A stretch of 64,000 bases of DNA from JAZDRH01 sp047470865 (GCF_047470865.1 NZ_JAZDRH010000001.1:186001-250000), one strand, 5' to 3'. Shown: positions 18,334 through 27,975, counted from the stretch's first letter. Numbers and translations: made by a program. The notes: generated by a model not told the origin, from the sequence alone.

Positions 18334-21300
18334 ATGAGCCAGCCGTTAGCCTTGCATTTTCCGCTGTTTGGTAATCGTTTAATTGAAGCCAGCGCTGGTA
18401 CAGGTAAAACCTATACCATTTCTGCTTTATATTTGCGCTTAATTTTGCAACATGGCAACGAAAATGCGTTTTGCAAACCTTTATTACCACCGCAAATTCT
18501 AGTAGTAACTTTTACTGACGCAGCTACCCGTGAATTGCGCGACCGCATACGCGCTCGTTTAGTTGAGGCAGCCCAAGCCTTCCGCGGTTTAATTGAGGTA
18601 AAAGACCCCTTGCTTGCCGCTTTATTAGCTGAATACCCAATCGAAGATCGCAGCCAACCTGCATTATTATTAGAAGTTGCAGCGCAATGGATGGATGAAG
18701 CGGCTGTCTCAACCATTCACTCATGGTGTCAACGCATGCTAAGAGAGCATGCATTTGATAGTAATAGTCTGTTTCAACAGCATTTAGAAACGGACCACAG
18801 TGAGTTGCTGGAGCAAGTAGTGTGCGACTTTTGGCGCCAGCACTGTTATCCCTTGCAAGCACAGGCTTTAACTTGGGTAATAAACAACTGGCAAGAACCA
18901 ACAAAGCTACTAGAACAGCTTTATCCTCTGATGCGTTTACATCAACAACCTAGCATACAGTTAGAAGGCTCGCTACAAAGTAGATTGACGGAAACAACAG
19001 AGCAATTTGAGCTAAAACTTAAAGAACTAAAAGCGCCTTGGTTAAACTGGTGTGAGGAGCTCAAACAACTACTCTCGCAGGCTTGTGAAGATAAAAAAGT
19101 AGATGGCCGCAAACTCAAAATAGGCAATGTTTCTAAATGGCTGGCGGTAATTAACCACTGGGCGAGTACTGATGAAGTAGAGCTAAGCTTAACCGATAGC
19201 GCCTTCAAGCGCTTATCTCTAGAAGGCCTGCATGATGCTTGGAAAGATAAAAGCCAAGCCTTAGTTCATCCTGCATTAGAAGCATTAGGGAAAATTCCAA
19301 AACAAATAGCCGAGCAACAACAGCGTATTATCCAACAAGCGCTTTATTTTGCCAGCGGCTGGGTACAGCAACGTTTTGAGCAAGAAAAACAGATACGTGC
19401 GCAAATGGGGTTTGATGACATGCTCAAACGCCTTGATCATGCTTTGCAGAGTCAAAATGGTGAGCGTTTAGCTGCGCTAATTCGTCAACAGTTTCCTGTG
19501 GCCATGATTGATGAGTTTCAGGACACTGATCCCTTGCAGTATCGTATTTTTGATCAAATTTATAACTTAGAATTAGAGACAAAAGAAACAGGGCTTTTTT
19601 TAATTGGTGACCCTAAACAAGCTATTTATAGCTTCCGTGGAGCTGATATTTACACCTACTTAAAAGCCCGAGAAGCTACAGCACATAATCTATCCAGCCT
19701 AGATACTAACTTTCGCTCCACTAAAGGCATGGTTGAGTCTGTCAATAGCCTTTTTAATTATGCTGAGCAAAATGATGCCGGCAAGGGCGCTTTCTACTTC
19801 AAAACCGCTGAAAAAAATGCCCTCCCTTTTGAGCCAGTAAACGCAAGTGGAAAGGTAGAACAATGGATAGTAAATGGTGCCCCAGCGCCAGCATTAAGCC
19901 TAGTTTATGCTCAGCAAGATGAGCCTTTATCGCTGAACCTTTATCGTAAGCAAATGGCACAAAGCTGTGCCTGCGAAATAGTTCGTTTACTTAATCTTGG
20001 TGCACAGCAGCAGGCTGGGTTTGCTCAAAATACTGAATTGACGGCGGTAAAGCCAAGCGATATCGCTATTTTAGTGCGTAGTTTTACGGAAGCACAGGCT
20101 ATACGTAGTGAGTTGGCAAAACGCAATGTACGCAGTGTGTATTTATCGGATAAAGACTCTGTCTTTGCTAGCTCTCAAGCTGTAGATATTTTACTCTGTT
20201 TGAAAGCTTGCCATACACCCAATCAAGAGCAGCCCTTAAAAGCCGCATTGGCGTCAGGAATGTTTTGCCGCAGCTTGTTTGAGTTAGAGCAGATCAATAA
20301 TGATGAGTTACTCTGGGAAGAACAGGTAATGTCCTTTCGTAACTATCAAAAAATATGGCAGTGGCAAGGTGTATTACCTATGCTGCGTCAGCTATTACAT
20401 GATTATCATCTGGCGCAGCGTATTACCGCACAAGAACAAGGCGAGCGAATACTAACTAATATTTTGCATCTAGCTGAATTACTACAGCATGCCAGCGTAG
20501 AGCTAGATGGCGAATTAGCCCTTATTCGTTATCTAGAACAAACCATAACTGGGCAGCTCAATGCCGGCGATGAACAAATATTGCGCCTTGAGAGCGATGA
20601 GGACTTAGTCCGTGTTATCACCATCCATAAATCTAAAGGGCTAGAGTACCCCTTAGTTTTTCTACCATTTATTTGCGCTAGCCGACCAGTGAATGAGAAA
20701 AAGCCGTATTATTTTTATGACCCTGTTAGCCAGCAGCATCAATTAGAGCTCGTTAGTACGGCTGAACATTACCAGTTGGCTGAAAATGAGCGTTTGGCTG
20801 AAGATTTACGTTTGCTTTATGTGGCACTAACACGTTCTCGTTATGCTTGCTGGTTAGGTCTGGCGGATATAAAAAGTAGTCAGAAAAAAGATTCAGCATT
20901 TCACACTACAGCCATAGGCTACCTGCTCACCCAAGGGCAAGCATTGGCGTCTAGCCTTGAATTGCCTCAGGTGTTAGCCAATGTCGCACTGCCTGAAATA
21001 ACACAGATCAAGCCAGTTGATGAAGTAACAGAAACTCTATTTATAGGCCAGACTGAACAATTACAGCATCCTATTTGCCGTAAAATGCAACGAAATATTG
21101 CTGAGAACTGGTGGATTGCTTCTTATAGTGCATTAAAAATAGGGGAGAAAGTCCAGTACCAGAGTCCATTAGCTTATCAAGCGCCAGATACCGCCGATGC
21201 GGCTATCATGTTAGACGATGAAACCCTTGCTGAGCCAATTATTTCTACTGAGCAGACGGCAAGTGTCAGTATTCATACCTTTCCAAAAGGGCCTAAACAG

Positions 21301-22008
21301 GGCACTTTTTTACATGGCTTATTTGAGCTAGCTGCTGACATAGGTTTTTCTCAAGTGCAACAACAGCCTGAGCTAATTTTGCCGCAAATAGAGCACCGTT
21401 TACAGTTACGTGACTGGCAGCAATGGAATACTTGCGTGCAACAGTGGTTAGTGGCGGCTATGAGTAGCCCCCTGAATTTGGGTGATAACCACGTCAGCCT
21501 CGCCCAGCTCACAGACTATCAGTGCGAAATGGAGTTTTGGTTTGCAGCTAATCAGGTGGATGTTGTACAGCTTGATCGTCTAGTGCAAAAGCATGTTTTA
21601 CCTGAGTTTGCACGACCAAGACTTGAACCTAATCGACTCAATGGCATGTTTAAAGGCTTTATAGATTTAACCTTTGAGTATCAAGGTAAATTCTACATTC
21701 TTGATTATAAATCCAATTGGCTTGGTGAAACTGCTGAAAGCTATACCCAATTAGCCATGGAAAAAATCATGCTAGATCATCGTTATGATCTGCAATATGT
21801 GTTTTATGTATTAGCGTTACACCGCCAGTTAGGCTTGCGCTTAGGCAGCCAATACAGCTACGAGGAGCACATCGGCGGTGTAGTTTATTGGTTTGTACGT
21901 GGCTTAGATGAGCCACAGCATGGGGTTTATTTTACACGCCCACCGCACGCTTTAATTGAAGCTTTAGATAGCCTATTTAGGGGTAAAACTCAGGAGCATA
22001 ACCTATGA
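18334..22008 (+). CDS. recB: RecBCD enzyme subunit RecB (helicase-nuclease)
   Basis: 3'-5' SF1 helicase with the single nuclease site of the complex. 1224 residues from ATG 18334, which follows GAGGAG; an upstream CTG-started frame is not used. Walker A is EASAGTGKTYT near residue 18, motif II is IDEFQDTDPLQYRIF, and the nuclease domain has GMFKGFIDLTF and ILDYKSNWL near the C-terminus, including the catalytic aspartate and lysine as in E. coli. Its stop overlaps recD in ATGA. Confidence 0.97.
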   Translation: MSQPLALHFPLFGNRLIEASAGTGKTYTISALYLRLILQHGNENAFCKPLLPPQILVVTFTDAATRELRDRIRARLVEAAQAFRGLIEVKDPLLAALLAEYPIEDRSQPALLLEVAAQWMDEAAVSTIHSWCQRMLREHAFDSNSLFQQHLETDHSELLEQVVCDFWRQHCYPLQAQALTWVINNWQEPTKLLEQLYPLMRLHQQPSIQLEGSLQSRLTETTEQFELKLKELKAPWLNWCEELKQLLSQACEDKKVDGRKLKIGNVSKWLAVINHWASTDEVELSLTDSAFKRLSLEGLHDAWKDKSQALVHPALEALGKIPKQIAEQQQRIIQQALYFASGWVQQRFEQEKQIRAQMGFDDMLKRLDHALQSQNGERLAALIRQQFPVAMIDEFQDTDPLQYRIFDQIYNLELETKETGLFLIGDPKQAIYSFRGADIYTYLKAREATAHNLSSLDTNFRSTKGMVESVNSLFNYAEQNDAGKGAFYFKTAEKNALPFEPVNASGKVEQWIVNGAPAPALSLVYAQQDEPLSLNLYRKQMAQSCACEIVRLLNLGAQQQAGFAQNTELTAVKPSDIAILVRSFTEAQAIRSELAKRNVRSVYLSDKDSVFASSQAVDILLCLKACHTPNQEQPLKAALASGMFCRSLFELEQINNDELLWEEQVMSFRNYQKIWQWQGVLPMLRQLLHDYHLAQRITAQEQGERILTNILHLAELLQHASVELDGELALIRYLEQTITGQLNAGDEQILRLESDEDLVRVITIHKSKGLEYPLVFLPFICASRPVNEKKPYYFYDPVSQQHQLELVSTAEHYQLAENERLAEDLRLLYVALTRSRYACWLGLADIKSSQKKDSAFHTTAIGYLLTQGQALASSLELPQVLANVALPEITQIKPVDEVTETLFIGQTEQLQHPICRKMQRNIAENWWIASYSALKIGEKVQYQSPLAYQAPDTADAAIMLDDETLAEPIISTEQTASVSIHTFPKGPKQGTFLHGLFELAADIGFSQVQQQPELILPQIEHRLQLRDWQQWNTCVQQWLVAAMSSPLNLGDNHVSLAQLTDYQCEMEFWFAANQVDVVQLDRLVQKHVLPEFARPRLEPNRLNGMFKGFIDLTFEYQGKFYILDYKSNWLGETAESYTQLAMEKIMLDHRYDLQYVFYVLALHRQLGLRLGSQYSYEEHIGGVVYWFVRGLDEPQHGVYFTRPPHALIEALDSLFRGKTQEHNL

Positions 22009-24041
22009 GTACGACATTAACCCAGCCCGAGCTTAGCCTTCAATTATTAAATCAGTGGGTCGACCTAGGCTGGTTACGTCCATTAGATAAAGCCTTTGCA
22101 GATTTTCTTTGGCAACTGGATCCTAGCGTGAGCGGCTTAACACTCATAGCCAGTGCTTTAGTTAGCTTCCAAGTTAGTCGTGGCCATATCTGTTTAGATT
22201 TAGCGGGTACATTAGACAATCCTAACTTTGCCTTAGCCCTAGAAGAGCATCCCTATAGCGCCAGTCCAGAGCATAAGCAACTATTACCTAATCTCCAATT
22301 ACAGGGAATTAGCCTGATAGAACTACAACACTGCCTGCGCCAAAGTAGTTGTGTCAGCAGCGCCACGCAGGCCACAGCTGAACACAAGCCTTTGGTGCTT
22401 GCAGGTAGCTTTTTATATTTGCGTCGTTATTGGGACTATGAACAAAGCGTTATTCGTCATCTAGAACAGCGTTTAATGCCTATCGATCAGCCTGAAAATC
22501 AATTGCGCCAAGCACTAAATCAGCTTTTTCCTAAACAGAACCATAGCGACTGGCAAAAAGTCGCCTGTGCAATCGCCGCGCGCCGGCGTTTTAGTATTAT
22601 CACCGGGGGCCCTGGTACTGGTAAAACTACAACAGTGGTGCGCCTATTGGCTTTATTGCAAGCAGAAGCTTTAACTAAAGGCGAACTATTACGTATCCGC
22701 TTGGCAGCGCCTACAGGTAAAGCAGCGGCCCGCTTAACAGAATCTATTAGCCAGCAAGTTCAAGCCTTGCCTGTAAGCGCTGAGATAAAAAATGCTATTC
22801 CTTGTGAAGTCAGCACCTTGCACCGCTTATTAGGTAGCCGACCTAACACAAGGCACTTTAAGCATCATCAAGACAATCCGCTGTCATTAGATGTTTTAGT
22901 GATTGATGAAGCCTCTATGATTGACTTGGATATGATGCACTCTGTACTCAGTGCATTGCCTTTATCTGCCAAGTTAATTTTATTAGGCGATAAAGATCAG
23001 CTAGCTTCTGTTGAGGCAGGAGCGGTACTCGGAGATCTATGCCAAAACGCCGAACAAGGGCTGTACACAGCAGAAACGCTCGCCTGGCTAGAACAAGTGA
23101 CAGAGCAAAAACTCGTCGAAATTCAGCCAAGTACGGCTGGTAATGCGCTATCGCAGCATATTGTAATGCTGCGATACTCTCGCCGATTTGGCGAAGACTC
23201 TGGTATTGGCCAACTAGCTAAGGCAGTTAATACACAAGACCTACATAGCATTAAGGTCTTGTGGAACCAGAAATTTAACGATATTAGCCAATGCAGTATC
23301 AATGATACTACAGATGCAGAATTCAAAACCTTAGTACTAAACGGCTTAAACGAATCGGCACAAGGCTATAGTTATTATCTGCAAGAACTGATAAATACTC
23401 GCCCTAATCGCAATGAAACCAACTGGGTTGTTTATGAAGACTGGGCGCGTCATGTACTCAATGCTTTTGATCGCTTTCAACTACTCTGCGCGGTACGTAA
23501 AGGCGCCTTTGGTGTGGAGCAGCTTAACCAGCAAATTAGCACTTGGCTGCATCAACATAAGCTAACAGATGCCGCTGACGGCTGGTTTGAAGGGCGCCCT
23601 GTAATAATCACACGGAATGACTATAGTCTAGGCTTAATGAATGGCGATATTGGCATTGCTTTACGCGTGCCTTATCTGCAACAAGGCGTAGTGCAACAGA
23701 GCAGCGATCCTTTTAAGTTACGTGTGGTTTTTCCTAAAAATGATGGGCAAGGGGGATTGCATTTTATTTTACCAAGCCGACTCAGTCATTTTGAGAGTGT
23801 ATTTGCAATGACCGTACATAAATCACAAGGCTCTGAGTTTGCGCATACGGCATTAATTCTACCGAATCAGAAAAATCCTGTGCTGACAAAAGAGCTGGTT
23901 TATACCGCCATTACCCGGGCACAAACGCATTTTACTTTGGTTGAGTCGAACAAAAATGTCTTCAAAGAAGCCATAAAGACACAGGTGAATCGCTTAAGTG
24001 GATTAAAGGACATATTTAGTCATAAAAATGCTATCCATTAG
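22005..24041 (+). CDS. recD: RecBCD enzyme subunit RecD
   Basis: 5'-3' SF1 helicase subunit. 678 residues. Walker A is ITGGPGTGKTTTVVRLL near residue 200, motif II VIDEASMIDLDMM near 301, and the C-terminal motif VHKSQGSEFAHTALILP is typical of RecD. Four-base overlap with recB gives tight co-translation. The order recC-recB-recD without ptrA between recC and recB is the Pseudomonas arrangement. Confidence 0.96.
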   Translation: MSTTLTQPELSLQLLNQWVDLGWLRPLDKAFADFLWQLDPSVSGLTLIASALVSFQVSRGHICLDLAGTLDNPNFALALEEHPYSASPEHKQLLPNLQLQGISLIELQHCLRQSSCVSSATQATAEHKPLVLAGSFLYLRRYWDYEQSVIRHLEQRLMPIDQPENQLRQALNQLFPKQNHSDWQKVACAIAARRRFSIITGGPGTGKTTTVVRLLALLQAEALTKGELLRIRLAAPTGKAAARLTESISQQVQALPVSAEIKNAIPCEVSTLHRLLGSRPNTRHFKHHQDNPLSLDVLVIDEASMIDLDMMHSVLSALPLSAKLILLGDKDQLASVEAGAVLGDLCQNAEQGLYTAETLAWLEQVTEQKLVEIQPSTAGNALSQHIVMLRYSRRFGEDSGIGQLAKAVNTQDLHSIKVLWNQKFNDISQCSINDTTDAEFKTLVLNGLNESAQGYSYYLQELINTRPNRNETNWVVYEDWARHVLNAFDRFQLLCAVRKGAFGVEQLNQQISTWLHQHKLTDAADGWFEGRPVIITRNDYSLGLMNGDIGIALRVPYLQQGVVQQSSDPFKLRVVFPKNDGQGGLHFILPSRLSHFESVFAMTVHKSQGSEFAHTALILPNQKNPVLTKELVYTAITRAQTHFTLVESNKNVFKEAIKTQVNRLSGLKDIFSHKNAIH

Positions 24042-24214
24042 TCATAGAAATATAATAAAAGTATGCTTTCTGCTAGGCGAGTAAGGAAAAATTAAGTACA
24101 CTGAAATTGACTATGACAGTTTTAAGTAGTTCTCGTTTTAGATTGTTTTTGCATAATAAGGCGAGATATAAATAAAAAACGCCAGCGTTTAACTGATCCA
24201 TTATGGAGATAAGA

Positions 24215-25546
24215 ATGGACCTGAAGCCACTAACTAAAGCAATCGCTTTTACTACTCTAAGTGCTGCAGTATTAGCACCATCCCTTGCTCAAGCGGCCTT
24301 TGTTGAAGATGCCAAAGCCAGCTTGACTATGAAAAACTTCTACATCAACAACGACAACCGTGACGGTGGTGTTGATGACAAACAATGGGGCCAAGGCTTT
24401 ATCCTAAACGTACAGTCTGGCTTTACTGAAGGCACTGTAGGTTTTGGTCTTGATGCAGTGGCAATGTGGGGCATCAAATTAGACGATAGCTCAACCAGCT
24501 CTAAAAAAGGCCGCGCAAGCAGCCAGTTGTTCCCAACCAAAACCAATGGTCACTCTACGGATGACTTTGCCAAACTAGGCGTGACCGCTAAAGCACGTAT
24601 TTCTCAAACAGAAGCCCGTGTAGGTACTTTACAGCCTAACTTGCCTATCCTAAAAACTAACGATGGTCGTTTGTTACCTCAAATGTTCAATGGTGGTCAA
24701 ATCACCATGAACGAAATTGAGAACCTCAGTGTTGTTGCAGGCTTGTTAAATAATGCCGTAGGCCGTGCTTCTAGCAACCGTACCGGCTTATCTGTATCTG
24801 GCAGCGCAGAAGACAGCAATAAATTTTGGTTTGCAGGTGCTGACTATAAGGTTATGCCTGACCTAACCTTGCAATATTACTATGCCAACCTAGAAGACTT
24901 TTATAAACAAAACTTCTTAGGTTTAAACCATACCTTTAATATTGCAGACAACCAAAGCTTTAATACAGATATTCGCTATTTCAGCACCAAAGCAGATGGT
25001 AATAACAAGTCTGATAGCAAGCGTGGCAATTATGCTATTGGTGGTTACACCAAAAACGGTAATGGCAAAATCGACAACAATACTTGGAGCTTAGCCTTCA
25101 CGTATAAGCTTGATAAGCACAGCATTATGCTAGGCCATCAGCGTGTGTCGAAAAACAGTGATTTCACTCAGCTAAACCAAGGTGGTCTAGGTGAAGGCGC
25201 GCAAGGTGCATCGGTATGGTTGCATACTGACCGCTTAATCAATAACTTCGCTACAGCAGGTACTAAATCATCTTGGGTTGATTACAAGTACGACTTTGCT
25301 GGCGTTGGCGTTCCTGGCTTAAAAGCGGGTGTTAGCTACACTAAAGGTACAAATATGTACTTGAAAAACACCACCAAAGGCCACCAGTGGGAGCGTGATA
25401 TCGCACTTGACTACACCATTCAAGAAGGCACATTTAAAAATGTTACCTTCTCAGCGCGTAATGGTACTTTACGTGGACACAATGGTGCCGTTAAAGATAC
25501 TGACCACAACCGCGTATACGTAACTTACACACTGCCTTTGCTATAA
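24215..25546 (+). CDS. OprD-family outer-membrane porin
   Basis: 443 residues with an N-terminal signal peptide (cleavage predicted after AQA, about residue 28) followed by AFVEDAKASLTMKNFYINN, the hallmark start of mature OprD-family porins. The rest is alternating amphipathic beta strands ending in VYVTYTLPLL with a hydrophobic C-terminus for barrel assembly. These 18-strand channels take up basic amino acids, aromatic acids or similar small nutrients; the substrate cannot be told here. ATG 24215 is chosen over 24203 because GGAGATAAGA precedes it. Confidence 0.93.
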   Translation: MDLKPLTKAIAFTTLSAAVLAPSLAQAAFVEDAKASLTMKNFYINNDNRDGGVDDKQWGQGFILNVQSGFTEGTVGFGLDAVAMWGIKLDDSSTSSKKGRASSQLFPTKTNGHSTDDFAKLGVTAKARISQTEARVGTLQPNLPILKTNDGRLLPQMFNGGQITMNEIENLSVVAGLLNNAVGRASSNRTGLSVSGSAEDSNKFWFAGADYKVMPDLTLQYYYANLEDFYKQNFLGLNHTFNIADNQSFNTDIRYFSTKADGNNKSDSKRGNYAIGGYTKNGNGKIDNNTWSLAFTYKLDKHSIMLGHQRVSKNSDFTQLNQGGLGEGAQGASVWLHTDRLINNFATAGTKSSWVDYKYDFAGVGVPGLKAGVSYTKGTNMYLKNTTKGHQWERDIALDYTIQEGTFKNVTFSARNGTLRGHNGAVKDTDHNRVYVTYTLPLL

Positions 25547-25566
25547 ACTGTAGCCTGTAAGTTAAG

Positions 25567-25596
25567 AAAACCCGCTTTGGCGGGTTTTCTTTTTTG
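25567..25596 (+). terminator. Rho-independent terminator of the porin gene
   Basis: Stem AACCCGC (25569-25575) and GCGGGTT (25580-25586) with a four-base loop, followed by a T-rich tract. Confidence 0.9.
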
Positions 25597-25618
25597 TGAG
25601 AAAAATATCACTACCTTT

Positions 25619-25647
25619 TTGCTTTAAGTATGGCTTTTTGCTATTAT
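25619..25647 (+). promoter_or_regulatory. Sigma-70-type promoter for the 49-residue gene
   Basis: TTGCTT (25619-25624), exactly 17 bases, then TATTAT (25642-25647). The transcript would carry a leader of about 85 bases containing a short hairpin TCGGC / GCCGA before the ribosome site. Confidence 0.6.
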
Positions 25648-25737
25648 ATGCAGTCGTTCACTTTGTTCCTATAGAAAAGTATAAAAAGACAAAGCGAGTT
25701 ATCGGCGAGATGCCGAGAAGTAAAAAGGAGATTTATT

Positions 25738-25887
25738 ATGCAAACTTTAATTATTAAAAAAGCACAACATTGGATAGATAATGTCACTCACTGGTTAAGC
25801 AGCCATGTGAAAACCGATCAGCAATTAGTGATCAAAAGTTGGAATCAACAACAAGAAACGAGCCCCTCTAAGCATTCTTGTTGTTAA
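25738..25887 (+). CDS. Small protein of unknown function, 49 residues
   Basis: ATG to TAA, 49 residues, preceded by AAAAAGGAG at ideal spacing and by a good promoter, so it is very likely real. The protein begins MQTLIIKKAQHWIDNVTHWL, forms an amphipathic N-terminal helix, and ends SPSKHSCC with two terminal cysteines and a nearby histidine. No family is recognised. It stands alone between the porin terminator and the first tRNA-Ser. A membrane-surface peptide or metal-binding peptide is conceivable but not shown. Confidence 0.7.
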   Translation: MQTLIIKKAQHWIDNVTHWLSSHVKTDQQLVIKSWNQQQETSPSKHSCC

Positions 25888-25955
25888 GCCAAAGTAGGGC
25901 GGCAAACTACTGATTTTATTCTAAATTTAAAAATTCAGAAAAAACAAATAAGTAT

Positions 25956-25983
25956 TTGACAGTACTCAGAAATCTTGTAGAAT
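25956..25983 (+). promoter_or_regulatory. Promoter of first tRNA-Ser
   Basis: TTGACA (25956-25961), 16 bases, TAGAAT (25978-25983), then a GC-rich discriminator (CGCCC) typical of stringently controlled stable-RNA promoters. Confidence 0.8.
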
Positions 25984-25997
25984 GTCGCCCACATTAC

Positions 25998-26088
25998 GGA
26001 GGAGTGGCAGAGCGGTTGAATGCAACGGTCTTGAAAACCGTCGTAGGCTAATACCCTACCGTGAGTTCGAATCTCACCTCCTCCGCCA
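25998..26088 (+). tRNA. tRNA-Ser(UGA), copy 1
   Basis: 91 bases including an encoded CCA. Acceptor stem GGAGGAG pairs with CTCCTCC; the anticodon loop CTTGAAA gives anticodon TGA; a long variable arm (class II) and the T-loop GTTCGAATC are present. Identical to copy 2. Confidence 0.97.
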
Positions 26089-26093
26089 TCTGC

Positions 26094-26123
26094 AAAAGCC
26101 CAGCTAACATGCTGGGCTTTTTT
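26094..26123 (+). terminator. Terminator of first tRNA-Ser
   Basis: AAAAGCCCAGC (26094-26104) pairs with GCTGGGCTTTT (26111-26121) around a six-base loop, followed by T residues. Confidence 0.92.
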
Positions 26124-26227
26124 ATGCCTAGCGCTTTTTAATTAAAAAATACACTTAACCATGTTTCCGTAGCTCTAGCATAAATTCGAAAGCTTTTCCT
26201 TTTACTCAGATTAGTAGCATTAAGTGA

Positions 26228-26255
26228 TTGACATGCTTACAAATTCTTGTAGAAT
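26228..26255 (+). promoter_or_regulatory. Promoter of second tRNA-Ser
   Basis: TTGACA (26228-26233), 16 bases, TAGAAT (26250-26255). The spacer differs from copy 1, but the last 22 bases before the tRNA are the same. Confidence 0.8.
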
Positions 26256-26269
26256 GTCGCCCACATTAC

Positions 26270-26360
26270 GGAGGAGTGGCAGAGCGGTTGAATGCAACGG
26301 TCTTGAAAACCGTCGTAGGCTAATACCCTACCGTGAGTTCGAATCTCACCTCCTCCGCCA
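26270..26360 (+). tRNA. tRNA-Ser(UGA), copy 2
   Basis: Same 91-base sequence as copy 1, 272 bp further on, with its own promoter and terminator. Confidence 0.97.
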
Positions 26361-26365
26361 TCTAC

Positions 26366-26396
26366 AAAAAGCCCAGCTAATATGCTGGGCTTTTTT
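26366..26396 (+). terminator. Terminator of second tRNA-Ser
   Basis: GCCCAGC / GCTGGGC stem flanked by A and T tracts, near-identical to the copy-1 terminator. It ends about 20 bp before the next gene. Confidence 0.92.
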
Positions 26397-26416
26397 ATGT
26401 CCAAAGGAAAGTGGCT

Positions 26417-26830
26417 ATGCTTGGTTTGAGGCAGATTTTAGTAAAAGAAGCATTATCTAAAAGACGCATCTGTCAATTTCTTGAGCTTGTTTTTAACCTA
26501 CCCAGTTGCCACATTCTTATTTCTCAGCAGCAAGATGAAGAACTCCCTTCAATAGCCGATTGGAGTGGAATCCGTTTATGGTGCCAAGTTGCAGATCTAT
26601 CAGGAGATGCACGCTTAATGCTTAATCTGTCTCGCTATGAAGATAGCTTAAGTATTCTAAATGGCCTTTGTTACGCCTGTATTCGCATGCAAGTCACTGC
26701 TTTTTTAGATATTGATAATCACAACAAGTATTTGTGTATTGAAAAAGATAAGCTGTATCCAGTGTTTATGGATGAGGAAAGGGTAAGCTACTCTAAGTCA
26801 GAAACGGCTATTTATTTTTATACTCTTTAA
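26417..26830 (+). CDS. Hypothetical protein, 137 residues
   Basis: Begins MLGLRQILVKEALSKRRICQ at ATG 26417, behind AAAGGAAA. No signal peptide or membrane helix; mixed alpha/beta composition with a central WSGIRLWCQVADLSGD. No family is recognised. It follows the second tRNA-Ser and precedes a secreted unknown protein by 65 bp, possibly co-transcribed. Confidence 0.65.
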   Translation: MLGLRQILVKEALSKRRICQFLELVFNLPSCHILISQQQDEELPSIADWSGIRLWCQVADLSGDARLMLNLSRYEDSLSILNGLCYACIRMQVTAFLDIDNHNKYLCIEKDKLYPVFMDEERVSYSKSETAIYFYTL

Positions 26831-26895
26831 GCAGTCATTATGCTTGATGTTAGTATGAAGGCGATGGTCCAGCTAACGCTATTTAAGGAAAGAAC

Positions 26896-27423
26896 ATGCT
26901 AAAGCAAATTAGTTTTTCTTTATTACTCAGTTTAAGTATTCATACTTATGCTATTGCTGAAAATAATCACATTGAAAGCTACGAGAAAGATGGCTATCAA
27001 ATAACCTTTAGTTTTTGTGCTGAGTGTGCGTTTTTAGATAAAGAATTAGCCTTGAACAAAGGGCAGGATACGCTACAGCTGGAATATGAAAAAGCCTATT
27101 TTGATATGGCTACAGGTGATGAAGCCGACGAGCACTTCATTGATGCAATCGCCTACAGTGTCACTAATGCCCATACAGTAGATGAGCCTTTCGCTTTTGC
27201 GTTACTTAGTAAAAGACGCCAATTAAACCATGCTGTTATTCGCTATTTATCGGATCAAGGCTCTGGAACCTTAGTCTGTATTCCGCCTAGAAAGCATAAC
27301 CATACTGATATTAAAAGCATGTTGCTCACGGCTGGCTGCCAAGAGGCGATTGAGCGCTTTAATGTGCCTATGAGCAAACTGGATATTGAATCATTAGAAC
27401 GCGCAAAAGGCACATTAAACTAG
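26896..27423 (+). CDS. Hypothetical secreted protein, 175 residues
   Basis: Behind AAGGAAAG. The N-terminus MLKQISFSLLLSLSIHTYAI is a clear signal peptide, with cleavage likely near residue 21-22 (AIA|EN). The mature part holds four cysteines (two in FCAEC near residues 39-43, others near 128 and 151), so disulfides are likely in the periplasm. No family is recognised. Confidence 0.7.
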   Translation: MLKQISFSLLLSLSIHTYAIAENNHIESYEKDGYQITFSFCAECAFLDKELALNKGQDTLQLEYEKAYFDMATGDEADEHFIDAIAYSVTNAHTVDEPFAFALLSKRRQLNHAVIRYLSDQGSGTLVCIPPRKHNHTDIKSMLLTAGCQEAIERFNVPMSKLDIESLERAKGTLN

Positions 27424-27455
27424 TCTAATACGAATATAATCCATTACTGAGTGAC

Positions 27456-27848
27456 TTATAAAGGTATTGGGGTTTCTTGCAGATACTTCCATTGCCAACT
27501 ATCTTGATTGATCTTAATACAGGCGATAGAGCCGCGCAGTGTTGTGCTGCTTCGTTCAAATTGCCTTTCTTGATAAGCAATCCAAACATAGTCTGGGTGT
27601 TCAGTAATAACCTCTATTGACTCAATTTCAATGGTTAAACTTGGTTTTTTTCCTTGTTGCTGTCTAAAAAAAGACATCACTTGCGCATAATTAAGCAGGC
27701 TCCCACTCATGGTGCGCATTGAAAAATCCTCAGTAAAGTGTTCACTCAGTTTTTCTAAAGCGTTGGCGCTGGCTGTGGTAAACACATCTGCAATCCAATG
27801 ATGTAAAAGATCAATGCTTTGTATAGCGATTTGTTGCGTCGTTTTCAT
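27456..27848 (-). CDS. SnoaL/NTF2-like protein
   Basis: 130 residues with the NTF2-like alpha+beta cone pattern: an N-terminal helix pair, FTEDFSMRTMSGSLLNYAQVMSFFRQQQG in the middle, then beta strands SLTIEIESIEV, YVWIAYQERQF, RGSIACIKI and WQWKYLQETPI. Such small proteins are enzymes or binding proteins with varied substrates. It is divergent from a LysR gene 127 bp away, which suggests control by that regulator. Confidence 0.7.
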   Translation of the reverse strand: MKTTQQIAIQSIDLLHHWIADVFTTASANALEKLSEHFTEDFSMRTMSGSLLNYAQVMSFFRQQQGKKPSLTIEIESIEVITEHPDYVWIAYQERQFERSSTTLRGSIACIKINQDSWQWKYLQETPIPL

Positions 27849-27975
27849 GGTTTTTTATTACTCAAGGAGGGGAGGTCATAGCAATCTCCAAACTTCTAGC
27901 TTAAAAAAATAAGTTTGGCTTAGCGATACAAGGGTATTAACATGGTTGTTAAATTTAATTTAACAATGCTTATCT

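Noticed and set aside
26224..26460. Open frame across the second tRNA-Ser
   Set aside because: It is the translation of a tRNA gene and its flanks.
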